Positions 56,027-64,000 of a stretch of 64,000 bases of DNA are shown here, piece by piece. Source of the stretch: G963663495 sp963663495 (GTDB lineage Bacteria; Bacteroidota; Rhodothermia; Rhodothermales; Bin80); contig OY760427.1 of NCBI GenBank assembly GCA_963663495.1, positions 1,674,001 through 1,738,000 on the forward strand, given 5' to 3'. A program made the position numbers and the translations under genes. Position 1 is the stretch's first letter. Each line of letters opens with the position of its first letter. Below the pieces are notes generated by a model. It did not search any database, was not told the DNA's origin, and saw only the letters and a list, made by a program, of their open reading frames with translations.

Positions 56027-57149
56027 GGGACTTATATGGCTGAGTGCCACGCGTTCTCGCAGGAGTTACTTTTTGTGCTTGAGTGGTGCAGACAGGATGG
56101 CTTTCGCCAGTTCTTCATAATCGGTTCCCGCTTTTCACGAAAAACTGCAATTATGTCAAATAACTCAACACGTGGGTACGCATGCTATATAATTGCCATC
56201 TATTAGGGAGTTATATACCACAGTGCCATGCCCGAAACGGTTAGTGCATACCGCAATATCACATACAGGCTGTTGCCCGGAAGTTGGAGTAACGCCAAGC
56301 ACCTTGCTGGATTAGCGGGTGCGTGTAGGTTTGTGTGGAATGCCATCCTCGCAGAGCAGAGCGAGGCGTACAAGAAAGCGAAAGAGGCTGGAGAGAAGCC
56401 GCCCTCGGTACGCTTCTTCTCGCTGGGGAAGCGGTTCACGGCGCTGCGCCGCACGGTCGAGTGGCTACCTGAATACTCCTTCGGTGTCGTTAAGATACGC
56501 ATTGAAATATCGAGCGGATGCATGGAAGGCATTCTTCAACGAGGGTAAGAGAAGACCGAGATTCCATTCCAGACGTGGTAGTACGCCTTCGTTCACGATC
56601 CCGGATAACGTAAGGGTTCGGGATGGCAAGCCGTATATCCCGAAAGTGGGATACATGGCGCTCCGCAGGCGGGGAGGCAACCCGTACCCTGATGGTATAC
56701 CCGTCAGAGCCACGGTAAAGAAGAACGCCGGCAAAGGGTATGCTGTCATCTGCTACAAGATGGAGGCACCTGTAATAGAGGATACCGGCGGTGCTGTAGG
56801 CATTGACCGTAATTGCGGGCAGGTCGCTATGGTCTCCACAGAGGGCGATACAAGCATTATCAGACTACCGGATACGAAGCGTCTTGATGCCACGTTGAAG
56901 CGGCATCAGCGAAGACTGGCGAGACAGAAGAAAGGCTCCAACCGTCGTAACAGGCGGAAGCATAGAATCGCCCGCATACAGCGCAAGCGTGCTAACATCC
57001 TCAAGAATGCGAACCACCAGGTAAGTCGCAGTATTGCCAATTGCTCCTCAACGGTGATACTGGAGGACCTAAAGATCAAAGCGATGATACGTTCAGCTAA
57101 GGGGACGATGGAGAGCTTTGGCACAAACGTCAGACAGAAGTCTGGCCTC
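56027..57149. mobile_element. tnpB composite, copy F, aberrant right end but with 8-bp duplication
   Basis: Inverted relative to the other copies. The MITE half comes first (56027-56197, end GGGACTTATATGGCTGAG), then the spacer ATCTATTA (56198-56205), then the tnpB unit from 56206. The tnpB sequence stops at about 57149, without the 3' terminal repeat. Yet AAACGTTG occurs both directly before 56027 (56019-56026) and directly after the break (57150-57157). This could be a one-ended transposition or a deletion ending at the target duplication. Confidence 0.8.
56228..57149 (+). pseudogene. tnpB: tnpB copy F, frameshifted and 3'-truncated
   Basis: Starts MPETVSAYRNITYRLLPGSW. A frameshift near 56495 separates the N-terminal part from the frame that reads TPSFTIPDNVRVRDGKPYIP, AVGIDRNCGQVAM and VILEDLKIKAMIRSAKG. 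The zinc finger, RuvC-III and the 3' guide-RNA region are missing. It cannot encode a working nuclease. Confidence 0.9.
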
Positions 57150-57289
57150 AAACGTTGGATGCTTGCACTATGTAAGCGCGTGGTTAAGGACAGGGTAGCG
57201 GGTGTTTTGGCGGTTTTGGAGGATACAGGGTGGTTGGTTGGAGAGGAGCATGCGGGCTTACCGAATCTGGACCATTCCTCGTCCGGCAT

Positions 57290-57428
57290 CTATGCGGCCT
57301 TACCCTCGCGGGCTTTCCGTGCCTGTTTCGAATGATGGGGGAATAGCGCCGCTATGTCCTCGGAAGGATGCGTCGGGATGTGCTGGAACACATCCAAGCG
57401 CCACTTCAAGGGATTCATATCGTGAAGT
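57290..57428 (-). pseudogene. IS66-family TnpC transposase, extreme C-terminal remnant
   Basis: Reads HDMNPLKWRLDVFQHIPTHP then SEDIAALFPHHSKQARKARE and a stop at 57290-57292. This matches the terminal segment of IS66 transposases (NP..WL.DVL..I..HP...I..LLP). Only about 45 codons remain. It abuts the left boundary of the methyltransferase array. Confidence 0.55.
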
Positions 57429-57511
57429 ACAGGTAGGTCTCGTGGTACGCATTGGATCCTTACCTTGACGGAATGGCACAACGCCGCGTGGCGGAGTGGT
57501 AAAGAGAGTTC

Positions 57512-60403
57512 ATGCCTACGAACGCGGAAAAGGTTGTAAACGCAAAGCTGGCCGAGTGCTTGCGAGGGAAGCATCCGGGATGGAGGGTTGGTGCGGAGCA
57601 GACTGATGTATTTGCAGAGAAGCTGAAGCGCCCGGATATTGTTGTATCGCAGGAGGATACACTGACGGTCATAATAGAGACGGAGTATTTGCCTGCGAGA
57701 GGGGTAGAGGCGGATGCGCGGTCGCGGTTGGGGTCTACCGTCAAGCACACTGGAGAACAGGCTGAGCAGTGCGTTGCCGTCAGGCTTTCGGCAGAGCTGC
57801 GCAAGGTAGCGCAGGAGCAGTTGGAGGCAGCGGTACGGGCGGCTCGCTATTCCTTTGCGGTGTTCACATCGGAAGGTGAGGGTTTGTTTGATGATATCCG
57901 GCGTTGGCCGCGGAGCGGGTGGCTTGAGGGCAGTCTGGACGATTTGGCGGGCTGTATTGAGATAGTTGCGTTGTCCGAGCGGCGTGTGGCGAGAGGTGGC
58001 AAGATTCTGGAGGATGCGGTCAGCCAGGCTGCCGGATATTTGCATCACCACACTCCGGAGTATGTCCTACATCGTCTGGCGGAGAAGCTGCATCAGGAGG
58101 CGGGAGAGCAGACGAACCGTATGGCCATGGCTATTTTGGCCAATGCTGTGATTTTTCACATGCGGCTTGCTCGGTTGCATCCGGAGGTTGCGGACCTGGC
58201 AAGCTGCAGGGCGGAGAGCGGGCCGTTTCTCAAGCGTGATGTGCTGGACAATTGGGGGCGCATTCTTGCCATCAACTATTGGCCGATTTTCAATCTTGCG
58301 TCTGACTTGTTGAGGATTTTGCCTGAGCGGGAGGTGCAGACGATGGTAGACAGGCTGGACAGGATGGCGGGTGAGTTGGAGCATTTTGGTGCGATTGATA
58401 TCCAGGATTTGTCGGGTCGCATGTTTCAGCAGCTGATCACGGACCGCAAGTTTCTGGCGACGTTTTACACGCTGCCAGCATCGGCTACTTTATTGGCGGA
58501 GTTAGCTGTTTCCCGGTTGGGAGTGGATTGGTCGGATGCAGACCGTATTGCGATGCTCAGGCTGGCGGATCTGGCTTGCGGTACGGGGGCATTGTTGGGG
58601 GCGGCGTATCATGCGATTGCATCGCGTTACCGGCGTAAAGGCGGGCATGACGGTGCGTTGCACACGGCGATGATGGAGCAGGTACTGACGGCGGCGGACA
58701 TAATGCCGGCGGCGGTACATTTGACGGCGTCAACGCTGTCGGGGATGCATCCGGGGGAGTCGTTTGGGCATACGCGGATGATCAACATGCCGTATGGGGA
58801 TCAGGGAGCGGAGGCGGGGTTATCGATTGGGTCGTTGGATTTGATACAGGCGGATGAGACGCGGGCGTTGTTCGGGACGGGTCGTACGGGGTTGCATGGT
58901 CAGGGGGTGAAGGAGGAGGGTACGAATGTGGAGGTACCGCATCGTTCGATGGATTTGGTGATCATGAATCCGCCGTTTACGCGTCCGACGAATCATGAGG
59001 CTACGGAGGTGCCGGTGCCGTCGTTTGCGGGTTTCCGTACGCGGAAGGCGGAACAGCGCGGGATGGCGGAGCGGTTGGCGGAGATACGTCAGGGATTGGA
59101 TCGTCCTGCGGGGCATGGTAATGCGGGGATTGCGTCCAACTTTATTGACTTGGGGCATGCGAAGCTGGGTCCGGGCGGGGTGTTGGCATTGGTGCTTCCG
59201 GCCGCGTTTGTGCAGGGGCATGCATGGAGGAATGCGCGCGCGTTGCTGCGCCGGTGTTATCGTGACATCATGGTGGTGGGTATTGCTTCGTCGGGCAATA
59301 GTGACAGGGCATTTTCTGCGGATACGGGTATGGCGGAGGTCTTGGTGGTAGCGACGCAGGCTGGCGGTACAGCGGAAGGGTCGGGGGAAATATTTGCGGT
59401 TAATCTGTTGTATCGTCCGAGGACACTGTTGGAGGCGGCGACGATGGCCCGGGTGATAGAGCGGCGGCGATTGGATGCGCGCGGGTCGGCGGGCAGGTTG
59501 TGGTTGACCCGGAAGCAGGAGGCGGGGAGCTATATTCGTTCGTCGGGATGGACAGGGACAGGCATACGGCAGACGGGGTTGGCGGCAAGCATGGAAGCAC
59601 TGGCAGGCGGGGAGCTCCTGCTACCGCGCATGCGTTCGTCGGTCAGAGTACCGGTATGCAGGCTGGAAGACATAGGCCGCAGGGGGTTCTTGCACCGCGA
59701 CATCAACGGGTTGGGGCCGGGCGGTGAGGCGCGCGGTCCGTTTGACATTGAGTTGTTAGCCCCATCGCCTGAGTACCCGGTGTTGTGGGCACACGATGCC
59801 AGTCGGGAGCGGAGTATGGTGGTAGCACCGGATGCACAAGGGAGGCCAAGGGTGGATTGCCGGGACCGTGCGGCGCAGCTATGGCATGACGGAGCGTCAA
59901 AGTTGCATTACAACCTTGACTTTCAACTTAACTCGCAGGCATTGGCGGCGTGTCTGACGGAATCACCTTCCTTGGGCGGAAGGGCTTGGCCCAACTTTCT
60001 TACGCAGGAGGCATGGGAGAAGGCGCTTGTACTGTGGGCCAACACCACGCTTGGGCTGGTGAGCTTCTGGTGGGCCGGCACGCGGCAGCAGCAAGGGCGA
60101 TCCATAATGACGATATCGCGGCTTCCACAGCTGCTGTCGTTGGATGCGTCAAAGCTTACGGAGGCGCAGCTGGGCCGGTGCGTGCAGATCTTTGCGGCGT
60201 TTAGAGGGCAGGTGATGTTACCGGCCAACGAGGCATACCGCGACGGGGTGCGGCATGCACTGGACCGGGCGGTGCTGGTAGGCTTGTTGGGGCTTGCGGA
60301 GGGAGTCTTGAAAAGCCTTGCGGTTCTGCGGGACCAATGGTGCGCCGAGCCGAGTGTTCATGGCGGCAAAGCTACACGAATAGACCAGAAAGGAACACAT
60401 TAG
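57512..60403 (+). CDS. N6-adenine DNA methyltransferase with nuclease-like N-terminus (type IIG-like), array copy 1
   Basis: 963 aa. The N-terminal domain (about 1-150) has RPDIVVSQEDTLTVIIETEY, reminiscent of a PD-(D/E)xK core (Asp42, Glu56, Glu58) but lacking the usual Lys. A helical region follows (170-330), then a class I methyltransferase with motif I LADLACGTGALLG (about 351-363) and catalytic motif IV MDLVIMNPPFTRP (about 479-491). The C-terminal part (about 640-963) is in the place of a target-recognition domain. NPPF marks an N6-adenine (gamma-class) enzyme. It could be a restriction-modification fusion or the methylase of a larger defence system. The start is preceded by GAGAGTTC. 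Confidence 0.85.
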   Translation: MPTNAEKVVNAKLAECLRGKHPGWRVGAEQTDVFAEKLKRPDIVVSQEDTLTVIIETEYLPARGVEADARSRLGSTVKHTGEQAEQCVAVRLSAELRKVAQEQLEAAVRAARYSFAVFTSEGEGLFDDIRRWPRSGWLEGSLDDLAGCIEIVALSERRVARGGKILEDAVSQAAGYLHHHTPEYVLHRLAEKLHQEAGEQTNRMAMAILANAVIFHMRLARLHPEVADLASCRAESGPFLKRDVLDNWGRILAINYWPIFNLASDLLRILPEREVQTMVDRLDRMAGELEHFGAIDIQDLSGRMFQQLITDRKFLATFYTLPASATLLAELAVSRLGVDWSDADRIAMLRLADLACGTGALLGAAYHAIASRYRRKGGHDGALHTAMMEQVLTAADIMPAAVHLTASTLSGMHPGESFGHTRMINMPYGDQGAEAGLSIGSLDLIQADETRALFGTGRTGLHGQGVKEEGTNVEVPHRSMDLVIMNPPFTRPTNHEATEVPVPSFAGFRTRKAEQRGMAERLAEIRQGLDRPAGHGNAGIASNFIDLGHAKLGPGGVLALVLPAAFVQGHAWRNARALLRRCYRDIMVVGIASSGNSDRAFSADTGMAEVLVVATQAGGTAEGSGEIFAVNLLYRPRTLLEAATMARVIERRRLDARGSAGRLWLTRKQEAGSYIRSSGWTGTGIRQTGLAASMEALAGGELLLPRMRSSVRVPVCRLEDIGRRGFLHRDINGLGPGGEARGPFDIELLAPSPEYPVLWAHDASRERSMVVAPDAQGRPRVDCRDRAAQLWHDGASKLHYNLDFQLNSQALAACLTESPSLGGRAWPNFLTQEAWEKALVLWANTTLGLVSFWWAGTRQQQGRSIMTISRLPQLLSLDASKLTEAQLGRCVQIFAAFRGQVMLPANEAYRDGVRHALDRAVLVGLLGLAEGVLKSLAVLRDQWCAEPSVHGGKATRIDQKGTH

Positions 60404-60595
60404 GCTGCAGAGTGGGCGTCAGCAGTGACTCGGTCCCGCATCCTTTGGAGTGGTTGTTGGCATATAGGCTATTGCTGTAGATCAGGCTTCAACTGTACAC
60501 CTGCAGTGATGCACAGGTAGGGCTCATGGTACGCATTGGATCCTTACCTTGACGGAATGGCACAACGCCGCGTGGCGGAGTGGTAAAGAGAGTTC

Positions 60596-63487
60596 ATGCC
60601 TACGAACGCGGAAAAGGTTGTAAACGCAAAGCTGGCCGAGTGCTTGCGAGGGAAGCATCCGGGATGGAGGGTTGGTGCGGAGCAGACTGATGTATTTGCA
60701 GAGAAGCTGAAGCGCCCGGATATTGTTGTATCGCAGGAGGATACACTGACGGTCATAATAGAGACGGAGTATTTGCCTGCGAGAGGGGTAGAGGCGGATG
60801 CGCGGTCGCGGTTGGGGTCTACCGTCAAGCACACTGGAGAACAGGCTGAGCAGTGCGTTGCCGTCAGGCTTTCGGCAGAGCTGCGCAAGGTAGCGCAGGA
60901 GCAGTTGGAGGCAGCGGTACGGGCGGCTCGCTATTCCTTTGCGGTGTTCACATCGGAAGGTGAGGGTTTGTTTGATGACATCCGGCGTTGGCCGCGGAGC
61001 GGGTGGCTTGAGGGCAGTCTGGACGATTTGGCGGGCTGTATTGAGATAGTTGCGTTGTCCGAGCGGCGTGTGGCGAGAGGCGGCAAGATTCTGGAGGATG
61101 CGGTCAGCCAGGCTGCCGGATATTTGCATCACCACACTCCGGAGTATGTCCTACATCGTCTGGCGGAGAAGCTGCATCAGGAGGCGGGAGAGCAGACGAA
61201 CCGTATGGCCATGGCTATTTTGGCCAATGCTGTGATTTTTCACATGCGGCTTGCTCGGTTGCATCCGGAGGTTGCGGACCTGGCAAGCTGCAGGGCGGAG
61301 AGCGGGCCGTTTCTCAAGCGTGATGTGCTGGACAATTGGGGGCGCATTCTTGCCATCAACTATTGGCCGATTTTCAATCTTGCGTCTGACTTGTTGAGGA
61401 TTTTGCCTGAGCGGGAGGTGCAGACGATGGTAGACAGGCTGGACAGGATGGCGGGTGAGTTGGAGCATTTTGGTGCGATTGATATCCAGGATTTGTCGGG
61501 TCGCATGTTTCAGCAACTGATCACGGACCGCAAGTTTCTGGCGACGTTTTACACGCTGCCAGCATCGGCTACTTTATTGGCGGAGTTAGCTGTTTCCCGG
61601 TTGGGAGTGGATTGGTCGGATGCAGACCGTATTGCGATGCTCAGGCTGGCGGATCTGGCTTGCGGTACGGGGGCATTGTTGGGGGCGGCGTATCATGCGA
61701 TTGCATCGCGTTTCCGGCGTAAGGGCGGGCATGACGGTGCGTTGCACACGGCGATGATGGAGCAGGTACTGACGGCGGCGGACATAATGCCGGCGGCGGT
61801 ACATTTGACGGCGTCAACGCTGTCGGGGATGCATCCGGGGGAGTCGTTTGGGCATACGCGGATGATCAACATGCCGTATGGGGATCAGGGAGCGGAGGCG
61901 GGGTTATCGATTGGGTCGTTGGATTTGATACAGGCGGATGAGACGCGGGCGTTGTTCGGGACGGGTCGTACGGGGTTGCATGGTCAGGGGGTGAAGGAGG
62001 AGGGTACGAATGTGGAGGTACCGCATCGTTCGATGGATTTGGTGATCATGAATCCGCCGTTTACGCGTCCGACGAATCATGAGGCTACGGAGGTGCCGGT
62101 GCCGTCGTTTGCGGGTTTCCGTACGCGGAAGGCGGAACAGCGCGGGATGGCGGAGCGGTTGGCGGAGATACGTCAGGGATTGGATCGTCCTGCGGGGCAT
62201 GGTAATGCGGGGATTGCGTCCAACTTTATTGACTTGGGGCATGCGAAGCTGGGTCCGGGCGGGGTGTTGGCATTGGTGCTTCCGGCCGCGTTTGTGCAGG
62301 GGCATGCATGGAGGAATGCGCGTGCGTTGCTGCGCCGGTGTTATCGTGACATCATGGTGGTGGGTATTGCTTCGTCGGGCAATAGTGACAGGGCATTTTC
62401 TGCGGATACGGGTATGGCGGAGGTCTTGGTGGTAGCGACGCAGGCTGGCGGTACAGCGGAAGGGTCGGGGGAAATATTTGCGGTTAATCTGTTGTATCGT
62501 CCGAGGACACTGTTGGAGGCGGCGACGATGGCCCGGGTGATAGAGCGGCGGCGATTGGATGCGCGCGGGTCGGCGGGCAGGTTGTGGTTGACCCGGAAGC
62601 AGGAGGCGGGGAGCTATATTCGTTCGTCGGGATGGACAGGGACAGGCATACGGCAGACGGGGTTGGCGGCAAGCATGGAAGCACTGGCAGGCGGGGAGCT
62701 CCTGCTGCCGCGCATGCGTTCGTCGGTCAGAGTACCGGTATGCAGGCTGGCAGACATAGGCCGCAGGGGGTTTCTTGATCGAGACATCAACGGGTTGGGG
62801 CCGGGCGGTGAGGCGCGCGGTCCGTTTGACATTGAGTTGTTAGCCCCATCGCCTGAGTACCCGGTGTTGTGGGCGCACGATGCCAGTCGGGAGCGGAGTA
62901 TGGTGGTAGCACCGGATGCGCAAGGGAGGCCAAGGGTGGATTGCCGGGATCGTGCGGTACAGCTATGGCATGACGGAGCGTCAAGGTTGCACTATAACCG
63001 CGACTTTCAACTTAACTCGCAGGCATTGGCGGCGTGTCTGACGGAATCACCTTCCTTGGGCGGAAGGGCTTGGCCCAACTTTCTTACGCAGGAGGCATGG
63101 GAGAAGGCGCTTGTACTGTGGGCCAACACCACGCTTGGGCTGGTGAGCTTCTGGTGGGCCGGCACGCGGCAGCAGCAAGGGCGATCCATAATGACGATAT
63201 CGCGGCTTCCACAGCTGCTGTCGTTGGATGCGTCAAAGCTTACGGAGGCGCAGCTGGGCCGGTGCGTGCAGATCTTTGCGGCGTTTAGAGGGCAGGTGAT
63301 GTTACCGGCCAACGAGGCATACCGCGACGGGGTGCGGTATGCACTGGACCGGGCGGTGCTGGTAGACTTGTTGGGGCTTGCGGAGGGAGTCTTGAAAAGC
63401 CTTGCGGTTCTGCGGGACCAATGGTGCGCCGAGCCGAGTGTTCATGGCGGCAAAGCTACACGAATAGACCGGAAAGGAACACATTAG
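60596..63487 (+). CDS. N6-adenine DNA methyltransferase, array copy 2
   Basis: 963 aa, nearly identical to copy 1 over the first 700 residues (YRRKGG to FRRKGG near 373 is the one substitution noticed). In the C-terminal part at least eight substitutions are seen: E/A near 719, H/D near 728, A/V near 790, K/R, L/R near 800, H/Y near 914, G/D near 923 and Q/R near 959. All catalytic motifs are kept, so both copies look functional. The concentration of changes in the putative recognition region suggests selection or uneven gene conversion. Confidence 0.85.
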   Translation: MPTNAEKVVNAKLAECLRGKHPGWRVGAEQTDVFAEKLKRPDIVVSQEDTLTVIIETEYLPARGVEADARSRLGSTVKHTGEQAEQCVAVRLSAELRKVAQEQLEAAVRAARYSFAVFTSEGEGLFDDIRRWPRSGWLEGSLDDLAGCIEIVALSERRVARGGKILEDAVSQAAGYLHHHTPEYVLHRLAEKLHQEAGEQTNRMAMAILANAVIFHMRLARLHPEVADLASCRAESGPFLKRDVLDNWGRILAINYWPIFNLASDLLRILPEREVQTMVDRLDRMAGELEHFGAIDIQDLSGRMFQQLITDRKFLATFYTLPASATLLAELAVSRLGVDWSDADRIAMLRLADLACGTGALLGAAYHAIASRFRRKGGHDGALHTAMMEQVLTAADIMPAAVHLTASTLSGMHPGESFGHTRMINMPYGDQGAEAGLSIGSLDLIQADETRALFGTGRTGLHGQGVKEEGTNVEVPHRSMDLVIMNPPFTRPTNHEATEVPVPSFAGFRTRKAEQRGMAERLAEIRQGLDRPAGHGNAGIASNFIDLGHAKLGPGGVLALVLPAAFVQGHAWRNARALLRRCYRDIMVVGIASSGNSDRAFSADTGMAEVLVVATQAGGTAEGSGEIFAVNLLYRPRTLLEAATMARVIERRRLDARGSAGRLWLTRKQEAGSYIRSSGWTGTGIRQTGLAASMEALAGGELLLPRMRSSVRVPVCRLADIGRRGFLDRDINGLGPGGEARGPFDIELLAPSPEYPVLWAHDASRERSMVVAPDAQGRPRVDCRDRAVQLWHDGASRLHYNRDFQLNSQALAACLTESPSLGGRAWPNFLTQEAWEKALVLWANTTLGLVSFWWAGTRQQQGRSIMTISRLPQLLSLDASKLTEAQLGRCVQIFAAFRGQVMLPANEAYRDGVRYALDRAVLVDLLGLAEGVLKSLAVLRDQWCAEPSVHGGKATRIDRKGTH

Positions 63488-63679
63488 GCTGCAGAGTGGG
63501 CGTCAGCGGTGACTCGGTCCCGCATCCTTTGGAGTGGTTGTTGGCATATAGGCTATTGCTGTAGATCAGGCTTCAACTGTACACCTGCAGTGATGCACAG
63601 GTAGGGCTCATGGCACGCATTGGATCCTTACCTTGACGGAATGGCACAACGCCGCGTGGCGGAGTGGTAAAGAGAGTTC

Positions 63680-64000
63680 ATGCCTACGAACGCGGAAAAG
63701 GTTGTAAACGCAAAGCTGGCCGAGTGCTTGCGAGGGAAGCATCCGGGATGGAGGGTTGGTGCGGAGCAGACTGATGTATTTGCAGAGAAGCTGAAGCGCC
63801 CGGATATTGTTGTATCGCAGGAGGATACACTGACGGTCATAATAGAGACGGAGTATTTGCCTGCGAGAGGGGTAGAGGCGGATGCGCGGTCGCGGTTGGG
63901 GTCTACCGTCAAGCACACTGGAGAACAGGCTGAGCAGTGCGTTGCCGTCAGGCTTTCGGCAGAGCTGCGCAAGGTAGCGCAGGAGCAGTTGGAGGCAGCG
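63680..64000 (+). CDS. N6-adenine DNA methyltransferase, array copy 3 (cut by window edge)
   Basis: The first 107 codons are visible and match copies 1 and 2. It starts MPTNAEKVVNAKLAECLRGK and includes RPDIVVSQEDTLTVIIETEY. The preceding intergenic segment (63488-63679) is almost the same as 60404-60595. Whether the third copy is complete, and what follows it, cannot be seen. Confidence 0.85.
   Translation, partial: MPTNAEKVVNAKLAECLRGKHPGWRVGAEQTDVFAEKLKRPDIVVSQEDTLTVIIETEYLPARGVEADARSRLGSTVKHTGEQAEQCVAVRLSAELRKVAQEQLEAA

Larger units (their letters stand above)
57431..64000. repeat. Tandem array of 3084-bp units (two complete, third cut by window edge)
   Basis: Unit starts are about 57431, 60515 and 63599, judged from where the upstream homology (ACAGGTAGG...) begins; gene starts at 57512, 60596 and 63680 give an exact period of 3084 bp. 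Each unit carries one 963-codon methyltransferase gene and a 192-bp intergenic segment. Units differ at few positions, mostly in the 3' quarter of the gene. Confidence 0.95.

Noticed and set aside
57484..57511. tRNA-like 5' segment (GTGGCGGAGTGGTAAAG) before each methyltransferase gene
   Set aside because: It resembles a tRNA acceptor/D-arm start, but no anticodon arm, T-arm or CCA region follows; the start codon comes directly after.
57290..58051. Long minus-strand frame of 253 codons as a gene
   Set aside because: Most of it is antisense to the methyltransferase gene and recurs with the array; only its last 45 codons look real (IS66 remnant).
57512..64000. BREX PglX or DISARM methylase locus
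   Set aside because: No brxL/pglZ, drm or helicase neighbours are visible; the array is the only component in the window, so no system can be named.

Overview
The window looks like a chromosomal segment of a Bacteroidota/Rhodothermota-type bacterium. This is inferred from gene content: a Bat (aerotolerance-type) operon, a TonB/TonB-receptor pair, a DUF5916 protein, a DUF5683 gene behind parAB, a serine palmitoyltransferase gene, and secreted glycoside hydrolases ending in a type IX secretion (T9SS)-like sorting domain. No rRNA, tRNA or CRISPR array was recognised.

Layout. 1-4966 (minus): DUF58, a membrane protein, BatA, BatB, BatC and the start of BatD. 5112-7017 (plus): yceI, purQ, rhomboid protease. 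7021-8444: a tnpB-carrying composite transposon (copy A). 8446-14493 (minus): parA, parB, DUF5683 protein, glycosyltransferase, serine palmitoyltransferase and a GNAT acyltransferase, the last three resembling a (glyco)sphingolipid module. 14513-15768: a second, intact tnpB (copy B). 16078-21012: IS1634 remnant, a DUF5989 micro-gene, two FtsX/MacB-type permeases, rpiA and an IS21 istA remnant. 21684-24518: TonB-dependent receptor. 24785-28194: tnpB composite C, split by an ISNCY-family IS. 28720-31204: tonB and nnr. 31239-33013: IS1595-family element carrying a C5-methyltransferase remnant and a 54-codon ORF. 33073-36300: Ig-like lipoprotein, hypothetical protein, mogA/moaB, yidD. 36436-39872: tnpB composite D, split by an IS1380-family IS. 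40034-40203: solitary MITE. 40251-49606: two giant GH5 proteins flanking hisI and sharing a 2388-bp near-identical 3' half. 49750-51626: an oxidoreductase pseudogene split by tnpB copy E. 51636-55940: DUF5916 gene, cca, a small conserved-looking gene. 56027-57149: tnpB copy F. 57290-57428: IS66 remnant. 57431-64000: a tandem array (period 3084 bp) of a 963-aa DNA methyltransferase gene, with a third copy running off the end.

The most unusual feature is the mobile DNA. The tnpB genes (RNA-guided nuclease family) are not in visible IS200/IS605 contexts. They sit between terminal inverted repeats of the same type as the IS1595-family element and a 170-bp MITE in this window, and three composites are flanked by perfect 8-bp target duplications. 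This suggests an IS1595-type DDE transposase moves tnpB as cargo in trans. The second unusual feature is the tandem triplication of a nuclease-like/N6-adenine methyltransferase gene at the right edge, probably part of a defence island continuing outside the window.
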